Below, piece by piece: positions 34,208-46,200 of a DNA stretch of 64,000 bases. The stretch's first letter is position 1. Each line of letters opens with the position of its first letter. The notes under the pieces were generated by a model. That model saw nothing but the letters and a program-made list of their open reading frames with translations. It had not been told where the DNA came from and did no database searches. The position numbers and the translations under genes were made by a program. The DNA comes from Nectonema munidae (Eukaryota; Nematomorpha; Nectonematoida; Nectonematidae). The DNA lies in NCBI GenBank assembly GCA_030549495.1, contig JAUIRK010000858.1, forward strand, positions 570,501 to 634,500, in the 5' to 3' direction.

Positions 34208-37200
34208 GAGAATCCATTGACAAAGTAAAGGCGATTCTTTCTACATCAAAATCGAAAGTAGACAATACTGATGATGTAAGCTTTATATTTATTAATATAT
34301 AGTCAAGCTACGTTTTTCGGTCACCCGTTCCTGAAAAAAATAACGGATCTTCGAGGTTGACCGAAATTGAAACAATATTTAGCACAATACAATTTTTAAT
34401 TTGTAATATTTTAAACTATAACTTCAAAATATTTCCTTCAAAGTGTTAAAATAAAGAAATTTTGAAAAATATTCCAAAAAAATTTTGATTCAATCAAATT
34501 TATTGTTGGATTTTTGCAATTTTGAATTTTTTGATTTTTCTCAAATTTTAAATCCCCATTGTGACACAAAATATAAATTTAAAGTTAAATAGTAGATCAC
34601 ACTAATCCAAGTTACTTCCGTAGAATCAAAACTTGAAAAGGGTAGTTGTTTATTTTACTTCTATGAGAATATACATATACATTTAATATAAATTTTGCTT
34701 AGATAAAAATATGGTTTGTTTGCTTCATGAATACACTAGCTACTTAAAATGTATTTTTATCTGTTCCTTGTCCAATGGGTTATTAATTTGTCAACTAGTT
34801 TTATAAATGAGTGTTTTATTTGGATAGTACGAAAGCCTTTAACAAACAAGTCTCTTTTAGCAAGAATTATTCACAATATGAATTTTATATATTGATTATG
34901 TATCAACTACTAAGCAATGTTACAACAAACTTTTCAAAACTTGAGAAAAATTGACAAAGCGGGAGAGCCAGACATTGAAATATCTTTGCCCCGGAGCCGG
35001 AGCCATAGGATTTTTTTCTTGGCTCCGAAACCCTGACAGCAGCGATTATAAATAGTTGTGAGTGTAACTCCTTTCCAAAGCAGAGCGCACTATAACTTTT
35101 AAAAGCTGCTCGTTTTCAACAGAGCGGATATGGTAACCTGTGAGTAATCTTCTGTGATGGGCTTTGAAAGTTTTAATGATCCTAGCACCCATAGACTGAA
35201 TGTGTGAAGTCGTATTTGGCAGAGGGAACAATATCCTTACATTTGACATTTCTTGTGACTTATGACTACTAACGTTGTCAGACAACAGAATAATATTTTT
35301 CGTCATTTGTTGCATTTTTTGTTAAGCTTAAAAAGCCAGGTTTGTAACAAGTTAGTGGTCATAAATGCTTTTGAGTCCTAATAATAATCTACATATATAG
35401 TCGGATCAAATGTCTTTCCAAAGCAACACCGAAATCTTTCCTCTTTTTATGACCTTTTTGGCTATTGTGCTGTCAGGCTGTACCTTGTAGAAGAAACCTG
35501 TCTCGTCACAGTTGTAAACGTTTGTTGGATCTGTTTTGGATAATTTTTGTTGCTTCCACGTCCAACTTCCACTGCATTTATGTCAGCACTTCTACTTGCT
35601 ACATGAAAATAACGTTTGCTTATCCCATATCTCCTTTTAAATTGATCTACCCATCAACGAGAGTAGCTGAAGTCTTTAATTTGCTTCTTTTTTCCAAAAT
35701 ATTAGACTTTCTCCTACAACATTAAGTCAGTGATAGGAGTATTTTTTGCTTGCATTTCACCAAACCAAAGCATCACGGCCTCTTCTAGCTTCATGTGCTT
35801 AGCTCGACGCCCTGAAACAAAAGCTGATTCAGATGTCTACTTCTTATTGTTTCTAAAAATATCTCCAACTATTGTACGACCAATAGACATGGCATTCTTT
35901 CGTAAAATATGCAGCAATTTCAATATGACTTTCCGATGGATGATGGTTTTTGTAAACACAAATTTCATTATTTTTTACAGTTAAATCGGTGCGTGATCTG
36001 TTAAGTTGTTTCAAATTTGAAGGCATTATGAGTAAAAATACAAAAACAGATTTAATTCTAAATAAAAAGGTCAAGAAAGGATGCAATATTTTTTTATAAA
36101 GTTTTTTAATTTTCTGTGATATATTTTTTATATATATGCAAATTTATTCATCAAACGATATAAAAATATGAAAGATTATAATAATAATAATTAAAATTTT
36201 TATATTTGTAAAAAATAAATTTTTGAATATATATCTCACATATTTCACTATTTGATATTCTATGTTAAAAAAGATTCTAATATAACTTCTTCAAAATATA
36301 GAAATTAGCACAACAATTCAAAGAAAACATTATAAATATTAAGAAAAAACTTTGCATAATAAGAGAAATTATTTAAAATGTGTTTGAAAAGACAAAAAAA
36401 TTATTTATTATAAATTGTGTAATTTAAATAACACAAATTTATTTAAAAGAAAAAACTTTCAAAACAGTGAAACAATGACTAGAATATTTTTTTATCAAAA
36501 TGATCAACAACAAATCAAGAGAACTGTGAAAGTAGATTTACCAAGATGAGCTTATAACAAAATAGGCATTTCCTGTCAATATAGACAAAGAAGTAAGAAA
36601 GTGCAATGTACTCATGGATAGCGGTGAGAGTTTAGCCGACTTGAACTAACAACTTGATCTTATATGCGCTTTCTATTTCCAAATCTGAATATTGAATATA
36701 TATATTATCACAAGTAATTCACAAATACTAAGAAAAGTAAAAATATTTTGTAAGTAAAGTTGACGGATTATTTAAAGAAAGCATGACTTTTGGTTCTCAA
36801 AATCAAAATACGGAGAAGGATGTTTCTGTTACTAAAGCAAAGTATCCCCCACACCAATCATTTTTACACTTGTAAAAGGGAAGGAATGCTCGCAATTGTA
36901 AAAGCTTTCTTGAATACGTCGAAGTTTAGCTATGAGTCAAATTTGTAAGGAGCTCACAACTCCTATCTCTAATTTAGCATTAGCGGCTCATGATGCAGAA
37001 GTTTTCTCACAGATGCTTAATTTTGGAAGAAGAATTTATTGTTAATCTTTGAAACATTGATCAAAACATCTCAGTAAATCTAATCATATGACAGGCGTCG
37101 TTGTCAGATTTGTGGTAGCCTCTCCTGCTCTTCTAGACATATTTGATTCTATGTATGCGAGTGTTTATAATGATTACAGCGTGAAAAATGGATCCCTCGT

Positions 37201-40200
37201 CCCCTTCCTCCCTGAATTCGAGCGTCTGGATCCCCGCACGCATATGTGCAACCATGCTAGACGTGCATCCCATAAAATGGGGGTGGGTATAAAAAGACAT
37301 GATGTGTGATGAGTTTGTTTATTGGTCTGCACATTTTTGCGATTTTAATATTAATAATCTTTTTGATGTTGTTTCATCATTCTCCTTTTTTGTAGGCGTA
37401 GCGCGGATATTGATTTTTTATAACGATTATCTATTATTAAATTTTTCAATTTTTGGCAATTAAATGTTTTTATAAATGTATCATGCGCTAGTAGTAAAAA
37501 TATCCTCACACGCTATTCCATGTTTGCTAAAGTATCTATAGACAAGCCGAAAATATTCTTAATTTCTCCCTTATTCTATACTTCTGGCTTAGCTGTCCAT
37601 ATAGCTAGTGTCTATGACTGGATAAATTACTCTTCTTTTGGCGTAGTTCTCTTAAACCCTATTTAGTATATTTAGTAAAGCCGGTCTTAGCGCTTATCCT
37701 GATAGAGCGGTCACCTGTCTATACCGACCACTCTACAATATCTCGCTTCAGCATGACTGCAAAAGAGTAGAACCCTGATAGAACAGTCACATGTCTAAAA
37801 CTGTTATTTTCAATGGGTGCCATGTTTTACTATGTTAATATCAAAATGAAGGCTTGTTGTTGTCTACATTCTTCTCTCAAAAACAGTGTTAATAAAAATG
37901 ATTAAATTTTAAGTATACATTTATTTTTTTTTAATTTGTTACTTTAATCTTTTGAAGACTAGGATTTTAGGGACTAATTGTCTGCCTTTATTTTCAAAGG
38001 ATTTTTTATGTTCAGAACAGTCCACTATCATTTCTTAGGACACTGATGTCTCACTGGTCGTCTAAGAGTTAAAACTAAGCATAGCATAAATATTTCAGGA
38101 TAATGTAGTATAGCATCTAAGACATTCAACTTAGATGACATATCTATTTTCTCTATTTCATTCAAAGCATAGGTGAACGCCTAAAATTTAATCAACCGCT
38201 TTTTTAAATTCATAAGTGAACCTCCTATTCATTTATTTAACATTGTATGATTTACACTTCGATTTTTATCGAGATCATGTAAGATCTCATAAAAGTCTCT
38301 CAGTTTGGTTTTGATAGTTAATTATTTAATTTCTTTATTAGTTAGAATTAGTTAGTCAAATATTTGATGAAGATTGAGAGATGCAAATAATTAGAAAATG
38401 ATTAGGAGTTGGAGCCATTAAAATCCTAGCAGCTCCACTCAATATGATCGATCAGCTTGGCTCTGCCTCCGCCAGAGTATATCACGCATTAGTTTATAAT
38501 TCCAAACCCAGCTTAGATGTTTTCTAGTCTAAATCTATAAAACCTACATTTTATATAACTCTTTACAACCAATTATATCCATGTTATTCACGGTATTCTC
38601 TTTATATATAGAGAAAATACAATACTATGTAGAACTGATTTGTATCCTTTATATGATAGAAATGAGTAAGTATCAGGATGTGTAAGAGTTACTTTCTCTT
38701 TAGGATGGAATGACTCCATTATCGCATGCGGCGTTCAAAGCTCGACTTCCCGTCATGCAGCTTTTGGTGAATGCGGGTGCCGACATAAATGATTCCCATC
38801 AAAAGAGCAACTACACTCCCCTCATGTTCGCTGCTCTTTCTGGTAAACGCTTTTACGCTCACTTAATAACCCTTTCGTGACCAGTGTGTCATATATATAT
38901 ATATGATAAATAAACAATTTTACCTTCCTCTGCTTTTTCAAATAGTTTTGAATATGAATCTTCTGCTTTTTAATAAATATAGTCTGATTTTTCTGGTCAC
39001 GAAAGGCTTAAAGAAGCATATCAGCTTCCAATCTTTTTTTCGATGTTGTGCCTTTAGGAAGTAGCGAGGGCGTAAAGTTTCTTTTGGATTGTGGCGCTGA
39101 CAAGAACAAGATCAACTCCATTAAAAGAACTGCCTATGATTTGGCTTCCTTTACTGGTTCGTATTCTTACCTCTTTACTTTTCCATTTTTCACTCGCTTT
39201 CTCACTCAGTTGTTGATCGAAGCAAGAATGTTCTTTTCTTAATTGGACAGATGATTAGGATGTCGGAATCGGGAATCAAAACATAGGTAGGATCAAGATC
39301 ATTTGCTCTCACCACTAGACGACCTGTATATTATACAGCATAGATTTACAGCGGAAACTCGTTTTACCACCATTTTTGCCTACAAATTTTGACACAGCTG
39401 ACGAACTGTTCCTCTCGAAAATTTGGTATTTTATTTTTCTTAATTTTCTATCGCCTAGATAAACATATATATTAATACATATAACAGGTTAAAATTTACA
39501 TGATATCCGATAATTTAGACCAAAATATGAAATAACTTATCGGTTCACCACTAATTAAGTTCGCAAACACAGGTTCCACTGTACTTTATATTATACTTTT
39601 TTATGAAGTATATTGAATATACATGATGTCCTCAACTTAGATAAATATCTTCCTTTGAACACTATTTTTGGTCAAAAAAGATAGAATTTTGAGTTGGACC
39701 GTAGAGAGTTGGATGAAAATTCAAAGCCAAATTTATTTTCAGTCATTTGTCTATTATTATATAACTTTGAACACCTCGATATTTTTATATTCCAAGCTGC
39801 TTTAACATCTTCCTATGTTAAACAACCGCCTGATTTAACACCCAGTTTAAATTCTTCTCAATTAATCCTTATTGAGCTTATCGGCATTGATTTTAAGTTG
39901 TCAAACTACTTTGATGTTCTCTTATGTAGTGTCTTAATAATACAAATTTGACTAAGTTAAAGGAGTAAAAGAAACAAATCAAAAATTAATGCTTAAACGC
40001 AGACTGATGTGTTCATAAACTTATCTAATTGTTAAAAAAGAGATTCTAAATATTTCCCAACCTTCCGACAATAAATTATTTTCAAAGACCATACTTTTTC
40101 AGTTTCAGTTGTTTACAATTAATTATTAAAATATGTGATTCATCCACAATTTGCTTAACTTTTTTTAGGTCTTCATGAAATCGCTTACATCATTAACAAT

Positions 40201-43200
40201 TATCTCCCCAAAAAACATCTTCAACACTACAAGAAGCCTAACAAAAGTACATCATTTTTCAAGTTGAACAATTTTTGGAATATATTTTGTTTTTTTCAAA
40301 GCAAACATAATACTTTCAAATGATGAATGCGAAGAACTCTTTAAATACATCTCTGTCACAAATCTTCATCCCATCAGTGTAATAAAAGTTTGTTGAAATT
40401 TTTTTCAAACATTTTTTCCTTCTTCAGCTTTTACTCACTTCTCAAGATGTAATCGTTCGAAAGCAGGATGTAAGCGTCATTTTAAAGGATCTTTCAGAAT
40501 ACTGCGCCGGCAATGTGAAGGATGAGAATATTTCCTTCAAGTACTGGTATCTCTACTCGGTTCTAAACTGGACTTCTCATTATAACGACGAAAATGGTAA
40601 ATTCTCAATGGAGAATTTATTCAAAAAGTATCATAACCTTTGACATTAGTAATTTTGTGTATTGTGAAATGTTTGCCATCTTAGAAATTTTTTGTTTCCT
40701 TTCGCTAGAAAGCTGCTTGCATTTGTGAGTAGGTACAAATGGAATAACCTCCTTTAATGCAATTATAGCCACCTTAGATTTGTTTGTGTCATCTCTACCG
40801 AGAAATCTGAAACTATATAAATTTTAATACTCAGTAAATGGAATGATGAAAAGAATTGATCATTATATCTATTTTTAAGAGATCAAAGAGCTTAACCCGT
40901 TAACGCCCAAAGTGGACTTTACAAAAATAAAATCGTCTGCGTTTATCAAAGCTCTTTAATACAAATATTTTGCTTTACATTAGATATCGTCTGATTATTC
41001 TGGTCGTTAACGGGAACGAGAAATTTGAAAAGGTTTTAAAACATGTCTGTTAAAGTTTGAAGGAAGCACTGAAATTTTATTTAGTATTTATTAAGGCCAC
41101 AAGGAATTATTAGAGGAACATTGTATCAACATATCGCATTCGTATTTAGAAGGAAAATAAAAAAATGGGATGCATCTTTTGATCAGACGCCCACATCCTG
41201 GAGGAGAGAGCGGCCCAACTCGACCATTTCATATAAGAACTTTGCTGACAGGATCAGAAAGGGTGAGTCGGAGGACTGGTTAACAGCAGAAAGAGGAGTA
41301 GTTGTGAAGATTTGAGTATTTGCGATTGAGCACAACGGGATCCTGTAGTTGTGTGACAGCACTGGTTTTCTGTCCTACCGAGTTATGCATAGCCTTGTCT
41401 AGTTGTGGGTCAGCAGTGCTCGCTTTGTTTTAAATCAGCATAGCTTTTAGACTGTGAACCCGTCTAACAAGTTCCAGCTCGAAGAAAGGGCGCACAACAA
41501 GGAGGTCATTGCCCCAATTAAAAAGATTCAGCGCCAAAAAATTCCAATCATGACGCGTAGTCAACATTAAGGTTTTCGTCTGGGTATGATATAACTAGCT
41601 TTTCTTAAGAGTATCGTCTTGCGAATAAATTAATAGACAGTAAACTTTTATTCATTAAAAAAAGGAACGAAAACCTTTTACGCTCATCAACAACAGATCA
41701 TCATACCGTTGGCAAATTAAGTGCGAAGAAGGACAGACAGTATGAGGAGTTTTATCACAAGATGATTAGGAATGAAGGAAAGGGTGGAGATGAGACAGAC
41801 ACAATCGAATAACTAATTTATAACACATACTTTTGCATATACATACGCGCATATGTATTCAAATATTAGTTTGGCAGAAGTATTGCTATTCTTGCATTTT
41901 TCAGTGCACAAAACATGAAAAACAGGAACAAAGAGCATACCTTGTTATGAGGGATATCGCGTTATAAGGGGTCTTCACCGTACGTGCATATTATACCCAA
42001 AACATTAAAAAAATTTTGCTTTAATTTTGTATTTTCTAAAATACCATCTAGCATTTCTTTTCACCCACTATTAGGTGCCGCCATAGTTTTTGAATCTCTT
42101 GCACACGTAAAACAAGTTTTCATTATGCTCTATTTCTTTTAATCCTTTAACTTTATATCAGTGTTTACAAGTTTTTTCTTTTCAACGTTCCTTCTTCTTC
42201 CCATTTATTTTTCAAAGGTGATTTTTCCTTCCACAAAGGTACACCTTTTTTCTTTACATATGAATTATAGGTTAATTCTTGAGCCCATTTTATTTTTCCA
42301 TGTTTCTCTATCTTTAGCTTTTTAAATATTAATATTGTTACTTCTTCAAATCCCTATAAGCCACATAATTCAATGTGATGCTTCGCTTCCCACGTTTAGT
42401 TTTTTCCAGCTTCAGGTACATCACTTCCTTGAGCTATTCTTCTTCATTCTTCCTTCCATCCTCATTTCAAAGTTTTCAACATCTAATCTTCTGATTTCAC
42501 TTGTACGACGATTACCAACAATAGCTCTAAGCATTCTATGAGCAGAAGAAGGAAGGTTTTCCTCTCTCTTCTTGCTCGCCCAAGAAAGAGGGAAAATCTT
42601 CTATGTTTATCTCTCTGCCCTCCCTAGAGATAAACATCTCCCCAATCTAGCCTTACTTAAGGAGGCCTAGATGAAGGAAACTTGTGTCATCTTTTCTCTC
42701 CCCTTGTAAGACCTAGATAATGGAGGCTGACGCAGGAGCCTCCTCCAATCTTTCTTGGAGAGACAAGGAGAATGGCTTGGGCGGATGAGATCTACTTATC
42801 TATCTCTCCCTGGTCGTAGGAGAAGTAGAAATCGCTTCCATCGCTCAAAAGGGTAGATGAAGACTCTCTCTTCATCCATCACTAATCTAGCCTCACTTAA
42901 CTCTTTACTTTCGGGTCTATTTGACCCGGAAAAATTTTTAAATAAAAATTCATATCTAAAAATTTTTTTGAGAGCTAGTTATTTGTGACTTCGTTCTATA
43001 CTTTGAATTTGATATATTTTAAACAAATTCGAAAAACTTTAGTTCATGAATCAGGGAAAAATAACTTTGTTACATTAAAATTTCTCGAGTCAATTAGACC
43101 CATAACATTGAAAATGTTGAAAACAATGAATATGTAAAGAAACGATTAATTAAAGTATAAGTTTGTGCTAGCGTGTGTCCGTGTATGCTTGAACAATCAT

Positions 43201-46200
43201 TCTTCACTTTTCACTACGTCTGTTTATTGATTCAATTGCTGTAACAACTGAAAAATAAATTTTCATCGATGTGTTTGTTTTTTGAAACAGGTGGTATTAA
43301 GTAAACGTTGCTTGATAATCATTTCGTGTATGTTTTCATGTGCATCAATATTCATTTTCCACCACATGTTATTTTTGATACATCATTTGATTTGTGTTTC
43401 TTGCTTTGCCTTTTCAATTAGTTTCAGTTATCAATTCCTTATCATCCCATCCATTACTAATTATCTTTTTATTCACATGGACTTCAGTGAGTCTTTTGAG
43501 TGCGTATCAGACGAAAATAGTGGTTCAACATCAGTGTCTGAAGATCATTATATCAGTTGTATCTTCTAACTCATATTTGAGTTCTGATAAAGAATTCTTG
43601 AATGAAACTCAATGTGAATGTTTCAAATCAAAAGATGGCGTGATTACGTGGTGTGAAACGCCTTTTTCCGATAGAGGTAGGATAAGTGCAAGTATAATAA
43701 AGAAAAAGCCTGGTCCAACCAAATATGCCATTTTTTGAACAAAAAACCTGAAGTCTTCTTTTTTTTACAAACTCTATTCTGAAAATTATTTTGCTTCACT
43801 CAAACGCATATGGAAGGTGTTTTTTTCAAGAACAGTGGACAATGATAACAGAAGAAGAGTTAGATGCATATATTGGTCTGCTTATTTTAGCAGGTGTATA
43901 TAGATCATGCTGCAACAATGTCTCTAAAACGTTTTCGTGAAATTACTAGAGTCGTACGTTTCGACGAAAAAAACTCTAAGAGTCGTGGAAGTTTTGATAA
44001 ATTGGCACCGATTCGTGAAGTTTGGGAAAGCTGGTCTGAAAATTTATCTATAAATGTACAACGTCGGTAACAATGTCACCGTTGACGAACAATTGGTAGC
44101 ATTCAGTGGAAGATGTCCATTTTGCCAATATATTCCAAGCAAGCCAGCAAAATATGGGATCAAGATTTGGACACTTTGCGATTCACACTCTTTTTATGCC
44201 TACAAAATGGAAATTTACACTGGAAAACAACTTGGATTGCCACTACAAAAAAACAAGGCATGCAAGTGGTTTTGAATTTAGCCTTAGATTTGACAGGTTA
44301 AAATGTTACCCGCGATAACTTTTTTACCTCATACTCTCTAGCTAAATCACTTTTGAAAAAAAGAATCACTTTACTTGGAAGAATGAGGAAAAACAAGCCA
44401 GAGCTACACCACTTGTAATCAAACAAAAATCAAGCAATGTTTTTTCTTCAAAGTTTTTCTTTACAGAAAATACAACCATAGTCTCATACGTTCCCAAAAA
44501 ATATAAAAGCGTTGTCCTACTGAGTACTTTGCACAAAAATGGTTAAGTCAGTGATAGAAACGATAAAAAAACCAACAATGGTTCTTGACTATAATAAAAC
44601 AAATGGTGATGTAGACACTATGGATCAAATGATTTATAATTTCACGTGTAAAAGAAGTGGCGGATGGTTGTTTTTTCAAATATGATTGATGTTTCCGTTT
44701 TTAATGCTTTCATAATTTGGTCATAAGTTGACCCTCAATCGGATAAAGCATTTTCAAACACAAAAAGGAGGAAATTCATATAAATTTTGGGTAATGATCT
44801 CATCAAACCTTCAATATCAATTCGCAAGGTTATGCCAAGATGTGAAAACGCTACTAGAATAGTGAACAAAATACAAGAGAAAAGTCAGTCCGTTTTTCCA
44901 GTCGAAAGGCAAATCAAAAGAAAAAGATGCTCGCATTGTTCTTCAACTTGTGATAATAAAACAAGCATCCTATGCTCAAAGTGCCATACATTTTTATGCA
45001 AAAAACGTGATTTATTTGTGCAAAGGTTGTACATAGTTGTTTTTAAAACTTTGAATATATATTTTAATAAAATTTCCTTGATTTTTACTCTGTGTTGATA
45101 AAAACACGAATGGGTCATATTGACCCGAAGTACTTAAATGTTTTTTTTGAGGTAAATAGAAGGGTTAAGGAGGCCTAGAACACTCTTAACCTATCTATCA
45201 CTCTAGTTCTAGCTAGATGGTCTAGGAGATGTGTAGGTTCTTAAAGAACCCTCACCTTTTAATCCAGAAGACAACTCTTACAAGATGTTAAAGATGCTGT
45301 AGAGATCTTCCCTTTAGAAGATAACCACTTCCAACCTTCTCTCGTCTTGTTAAGTTCATCAAATTTGCTTAAATTAATAATTTAAGGAAAAATTGTAGTA
45401 TTGAAAGGGTTCGGTGATGATGATGATGTTGCATTCACCCTAAGAAATGGCGCCCTTATTTTCTGTTTTAATTTAATTCTATTCATTAGAAATTCTAAAT
45501 TCGCGAAGAACAACTCTAATCAAGATTTACTGGATATGCTGATTTGGGATAGTTTAATTCGATTTCCGTGGAAGGATAGCTTGCTTTATCAAAAGATCCA
45601 GCGAGTGCACTCCATTTCATATAAAGTTAGTCAACCCAAAATTCTTTTTAGCATTTTATCCTTACATTTTTCAAGCTTGATAGGCTTCATAGGTCATCTC
45701 ACTGACCATCACATTTCTTAATTTTCACATTATACAAAATAAGTAGATGGGTTGGGGCCAACCGAATGGGGAGATTTAGAAAAATGATCAGAGAACAACT
45801 TATATACTTTTATCAATACCTATTTTTTTATAAGGATCTAAAATTTGTCATAGACTAAGTCATTGATGATTCATCGCATTATACCATTAAGGCCTGTTTA
45901 TCCATGCCCACTCCGGCACGTGCGTGGATGATATAACTTTAAAAAAATAACACAAGGGACGTGTATGGACGGGTTTTGCAAAATTGGTTGTACATTTATC
46001 ATAGAGTTCTACTGCATGTCACAGTATTACGAGTTTTTACTCAAATTACAAGCTGTTGTTAATTCATATTCGCTACAACTCGCTCTCTGGTGAAAGAAGA
46101 CTGTGCTGTGTTTTGAAAATACGCGTTCAGTAGATCCGTTATCACTCGGCGGAGTGTCTTGGACCCCGCTATATGGAATCTACTAAAATCTTTAAAATTC

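Larger units (their letters stand above)
34303..36030 (-). mobile_element. Tigger/pogo-type transposon relic in an ANKMY2 intron
   Basis: Near 34303 the sequence AGTCAAGCTACGTTTTTCGG, with a partly complementary stretch ending GAGGTTGACCG shortly after, looks like a Tigger/pogo terminus next to a TA. The transposase relic is at 35046-36027 on the minus strand. A hAT-type end (34962-35034) lies between them and may be nested. The distal terminus beyond 36030 was not found. Confidence 0.6.
42541..45345. repeat. hairpin-rich repeat, split by a piggyBac insertion
   Basis: The sequence at 42541-42900 and 45165-45345 is a chain of short inverted repeats, e.g. GTTTATCTCT...AGAGATAAAC (42606-42637), GGAGGCT...AGCCTCC, GATGAAG...CTTCATC and GGTTCTTAAAGAACC. 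A CTAGCC-T-ACTTAAGGAGGCCTAG block occurs intact at about 42647-42670 and, interrupted by the piggyBac, at 42886-45176. Not coding. This could be a foldback-type element or satellite-like repeat. Confidence 0.6.

Noticed and set aside
37088-37309. 73-codon frame followed by GGGTATAAAAAG, considered as a small gene with a TATA promoter.
   Set aside because: The TATA-like word lies at the end of the frame, not before it; no domain is recognisable, and the region is inside an ANKMY2 intron.
40597-40600. GGTAAA at 40596-40601 considered as the donor ending the exon that starts at 40428.
   Set aside because: It leaves phase 1, which does not fit the acceptor at 45490. The donor at 40628 gives phase 2, matches that acceptor, and keeps the FSMENLFKK segment aligned with vertebrate ANKMY2.
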